A DNA stretch of 9,383 nt from an uncultured Clostridia bacterium (GTDB lineage Bacteria > Bacillota > Clostridia > Lachnospirales > Lachnospiraceae), in contig CALZBV010000084.1 of the NCBI GenBank assembly GCA_945622055.1, positions 1 to 9,383 on the forward strand. The letters are read 5' to 3'. Made by a program: the position numbers and the translations under genes. Positions 7,486 to 9,383 of this stretch are shown one piece after another (position 1 is the first letter of the stretch; every line of letters starts with the position of its first letter). A model generated the notes under the pieces. The model saw only the letters and a list, made by a program, of their open reading frames with translations, did not search any database and was not told the DNA's origin.

Positions 7486-8463
7486 TTACTCCTCTCTTAC
7501 GACGCTCGCAATCTTGATTGCATAGGTATCCGAGGAAGAACCCGGAAGCGCCGTAAATTTTAGTATATTTCCAACATAAACATTAAGCTCATCACTAATC
7601 TTAGTGTTAAGCTTAATGATGTCACCTTTTTGCATGTTGATGAAATCATTCACTGAAATCGAGCTTTGTCCGAGCACTGCCTTTACCGGAACCTTCGCCC
7701 TGGAAATCGCAGCCTCAATGAATTCCTTATATGCTTCATCCTCCTTGAGCTTTGCAGATGCATACCAGGATTTTGTACTCAGCTTATCAATCACAGGCTC
7801 AACTACCGTATACGGGATACAGACATTCAGCATGCCTTCGAGCCCACCGACTTTAAGATTCAGCGTGATGATAGAAACCGTCTCGTTCGGAGCAATCATC
7901 TGCGCAAACTGGCTGTTTGTTTCAATTCTCGTAAGTCTCGGCCGCAGGGAAACTACATTTTCCCACGGGTCATGAAGCAGATTCGTAACAATGGTAAAAA
8001 TCCGCTCGATAATAACAAGCTCAATCTCTGAAAAATCTCTTGATTTTTCCAGCGGAAGTCCCGGGCCTCCAAGCATCCGGTCAACAAAAGCGTAGCCAAG
8101 CTCATTGGAAAGCTCTATGAGGATATTTCCTTCCAATGGTTTAAAATCCACAATTCCGAGGAGAACCGGATTCGAAAGTGCATTGGTAAACTCAGAATAA
8201 ATCATCGCCTCTGAGCTTCTTACATCAACATTGACCGTCTTTCGTAAATATGCCGGCAAATGCGTGGATAACAGTCTTCCATAATGCTCAAAAATAATCT
8301 CCAATGTACGAAGATGCTCTCTTGAGAATTTTGTAGGTCGTTTAAAGTCGTAGTTTTTTACCTGCTTCTCATTTGAGCTTTTGATATCCTCGGCATCAAG
8401 TTCGCCACTGGAAAAAGCCTTCAGCAGATCGTCTATTTCCTTTTGGGATAAGACATCACCCAT
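7486..8463 (-). CDS. fliM: FliM, flagellar motor switch protein
   Basis: FliM is the switch protein of the C-ring that links FliG to FliN/FliY and receives CheY-P. The 325-residue length is typical. The N-terminal CheY-binding peptide is present (VLSQKEIDDLLKAF, 4-17). The middle CheC-like domain begins with the diagnostic YDFKRPTKFSREHLRTLE (38-55) and carries the GGPG loop (132-135). It lacks the paired Glu/Asn phosphatase motifs, as expected for FliM. The C-terminal SpoA domain covers about 255-323. A GGGAGG ribosome binding site sits seven bases before the ATG. The 140-base gap upstream contains small inverted repeats; fliY follows after three bases. Confidence 0.98.
   Translation of the reverse strand: MGDVLSQKEIDDLLKAFSSGELDAEDIKSSNEKQVKNYDFKRPTKFSREHLRTLEIIFEHYGRLLSTHLPAYLRKTVNVDVRSSEAMIYSEFTNALSNPVLLGIVDFKPLEGNILIELSNELGYAFVDRMLGGPGLPLEKSRDFSEIELVIIERIFTIVTNLLHDPWENVVSLRPRLTRIETNSQFAQMIAPNETVSIITLNLKVGGLEGMLNVCIPYTVVEPVIDKLSTKSWYASAKLKEDEAYKEFIEAAISRAKVPVKAVLGQSSISVNDFINMQKGDIIKLNTKISDELNVYVGNILKFTALPGSSSDTYAIKIASVVREE
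7489..7496 (-). promoter_or_regulatory. Ribosome binding site of fliY inside the end of fliM
   Basis: GAGAGGAG on the minus strand forms the last sense codons of fliM (Arg-Glu-Glu) and lies six bases before the fliY ATG. The conserved-looking end of FliM thus doubles as the fliY translation signal, which implies coupled expression of the two switch proteins. Confidence 0.8.
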
Positions 8464-8481
8464 ACCAAAACCTCCCTACAG

Positions 8482-8503
8482 AACAGACATTATTATGCCT
8501 GTT
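8482..8503 (-). repeat. Inverted repeat (possible RNA hairpin) just upstream of the fliM ribosome binding site
   Basis: On the minus strand AACAGGCAT-AATA-ATGTCTGTT can form a nine-pair stem with one G-U pair and a four-base loop. It ends five bases before the fliM Shine-Dalgarno sequence. There is no following T run, so it is not a terminator for this operon. Confidence 0.5.
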
Positions 8504-8515
8504 ACCATGATAACA
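8500..8515. repeat. Near-palindrome overlapping the fliM-proximal hairpin
   Basis: TGTTACCATGATAACA is a 16-base near-palindrome with one mismatched pair. As RNA it would pair five outer bases. Its AACA arm is shared with the adjacent hairpin at 8482-8503, so the two structures exclude each other. It could also be a small operator; no regulator is known. Confidence 0.4.
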
Positions 8516-8603
8516 CATATCCAAAAAAAAATCATCAAAAATTTTCATTATTTGTCTGTAAAATACAGTTATTTTCTTCCATTTACGAAGAAACCTTATT
8601 TTG

Positions 8604-9116
8604 TTACTGTTCAACCGCAAATGCATTGACAGTAACCTCAATGATACAGGTAGACTGAAAAATCTCAACAACCCGCTCAAGCGTCTTTGCATTAATCTCA
8701 TCTGTGCTTTCAGAAACATCGACAGCCGTATAATCCTTCAAAACATTGCGGACCGCAGCAACAATCTTCTCTTCCTTGGATGCAATCAAAGGCTGAAGCT
8801 TGGCATAATCATCATGCTTCTTGTTCAGCGTAAGCGTTACACTTACCTGTGCAAAACCTGACTTGTCATTGTCAGACTTAAGATTGATTACCTTATCCTT
8901 AAACAAAACGATTTCTTCCTGATTCTCCGGAGCAACCGTGCCGTAGTCTTTTCCGATACCGGACTCTGTCTCAAGCTCAACTGCTGCGACAATCTTCTCT
9001 ATCAGGGCATCGGTCCGCTTTGCCTTCGGAACAACCGTAAACAAAAGCACTGCCGATAACGAAATGTTAATCAGTGTTGCAGCCAGTATTACAATAGCAA
9101 GCATATTACGTTTCAT
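8604..9116 (-). CDS. fliL: FliL, flagellar basal body-associated protein
   Basis: FliL is a single-pass membrane protein that rings or supports the stator units next to the basal body. The 170-residue product has a short cytoplasmic start (MKRN), one membrane helix at about 5-29, and an extracytoplasmic domain. The end of that domain has the family character: repeated beta/alpha segments such as FAQVSVTLTLNKKHDDYAKL, then EEKIVAAVRNVLKDYTAVDV, and a final beta strand IIEVTVNAFAVEQ. Sequence conservation in FliL is low, so the call relies on this layout together with its place between motB and fliM. GGAGG seven bases upstream supports the ATG. Confidence 0.92.
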   Translation of the reverse strand: MKRNMLAIVILAATLINISLSAVLLFTVVPKAKRTDALIEKIVAAVELETESGIGKDYGTVAPENQEEIVLFKDKVINLKSDNDKSGFAQVSVTLTLNKKHDDYAKLQPLIASKEEKIVAAVRNVLKDYTAVDVSESTDEINAKTLERVVEIFQSTCIIEVTVNAFAVEQ

Positions 9117-9139
9117 CGCATTTCCTCCAAACCTAATCG

Positions 9140-9383
9140 TTAATTCTTTCCTTTGGAATAAATCCGGAATTCAATTCTTCTGTTCCTTGCACGCCCCTCA
9201 GCCGTTGAATTTGTATCTACAGGCTCCCGTTCTCCTTTTCCCGAAAAGGAAACCTTCGATGAATCCAGATTCTTTGCGGCTACCAGATACTTTGCTGTTT
9301 CAATTGCTCTTGCAGCAGAGAGGTAATCATTATCCGGGAATTTACCGGATTTAATCGGAACATTATCGGTGTGTCCGATAATC
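9140..9383 (-). CDS. motB: MotB, flagellar motor stator protein, C-terminal end (cut by right edge)
   Basis: The last 80 residues of an OmpA/MotB-type peptidoglycan-binding domain, reading leftward from the window edge to a TAA. The start of the visible part, IIGHTDNVPI, is the conserved MotB/OmpA motif, and ARNRRIEFRIYSKGKN is the typical end (NRR-IE). MotB anchors the MotA/MotB proton-driven stator to the cell wall. The membrane helix with the proton-binding Asp lies outside the window. A generic OmpA-family protein cannot be fully excluded, but the position 23 bases before fliL is the usual clostridial motB place. Confidence 0.9.
   Translation of the reverse strand, partial: IIGHTDNVPIKSGKFPDNDYLSAARAIETAKYLVAAKNLDSSKVSFSGKGEREPVDTNSTAEGRARNRRIEFRIYSKGKN

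Larger units (their letters stand above)
8464..8603. other. Longest intergenic gap (fliL-fliM), AT-rich, no gene supported
   Basis: 140 bases without a supported gene. On the transcribed (minus) strand it holds a weak CTGTA-TTT-TACAG hairpin (8556-8568), a run of nine T (8523-8531), two overlapping inverted repeats (8482-8515) and the fliM ribosome binding site. No GC-rich stem precedes the T run, so it does not look like a normal terminator. No sigma-A or sigma-D promoter of good quality was found. Confidence 0.7.

Noticed and set aside
7604..8031. Two overlapping plus-strand open frames of 121-123 codons across fliM
   Set aside because: Antisense to fliM with no family resemblance and no supporting ribosome binding site noted. 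Both are shadows.
8523..8531. Run of nine T on the minus strand as part of a terminator after fliL
   Set aside because: No stable GC-containing stem directly precedes it; the adjoining AAAA/TTTTT pairing has no loop room.
8510..8545. Sigma-A-like promoter (TTGATG and TATCAT) before fliM
   Set aside because: The spacer is about 20 bases, too long, and the boxes are imperfect. No sigma-D-type GCCGATAA box was found either.
8456..8550. Possible 30-codon small gene on the minus strand beginning MKIFDDFFLDM in the fliL-fliM gap and ending at the fliM start
   Set aside because: No ribosome binding site before its ATG (the preceding bases are AT-rich), biased by a T run, and no resemblance to a known peptide. 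Chance is the simpler reading.
1..9383. An undescribed system hidden in the operon
   Set aside because: Every gene matches a known flagellar or chemotaxis family in the order known from Bacillus and Clostridia. I found no unassigned gene, mobile element or array.

Overview
This window is a stretch of a flagellar/chemotaxis operon from a low-to-moderate GC Gram-positive bacterium. It most likely comes from a motile member of the Clostridia, perhaps Lachnospiraceae. That is inferred from strong AGGAGG-type ribosome binding sites, the two-domain phosphatase FliY in place of a short FliN, and a gene order (fliL-fliM-fliY-cheY-fliO-fliP-fliQ-fliR-flhB-flhA-flhF) that matches the Bacillus/Clostridium fla/che operon. 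The genus was not established.

Every supported gene lies on the minus strand, so transcription runs from the right end to the left. In transcription order they are: the C-terminal end of motB (cut by the right edge), fliL, fliM, fliY, cheY, fliO, fliP, fliQ, fliR, flhB, flhA and the N-terminal end of flhF (cut by the left edge). Most genes are 2-65 bases apart. fliP overlaps fliO by 20 bases, and flhF starts on the base after the flhA stop codon. The largest gap, 140 bases between fliL and fliM, holds small inverted repeats but no gene I can support. No convincing promoter or terminator is visible, so the transcription unit probably starts right of the window and continues left of it.

The genes form three functional groups. 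MotB and FliL belong to the stator and its surroundings. FliM, FliY and CheY form the switch and its signal: CheY is the phosphorylated messenger, FliM and FliY both carry the short N-terminal CheY-binding motif, and FliY also has two intact CheC-type phosphatase motifs that would remove the phosphate. FliO, FliP, FliQ, FliR, FlhB and FlhA are the full set of membrane proteins of the flagellar type III export gate. FlhF is the SRP-family GTPase that controls flagellar placement and assembly.

All genes look intact apart from the two cut by the window edges. I see no mobile element, tRNA, rRNA, CRISPR array or sign of recent transfer, and no undescribed system. The points worth a second look are modest: overlapping inverted repeats just upstream of the fliM ribosome binding site, a very methionine-rich linker in FliY, the correct start of fliP, and a slightly extended FlhB N-terminus.
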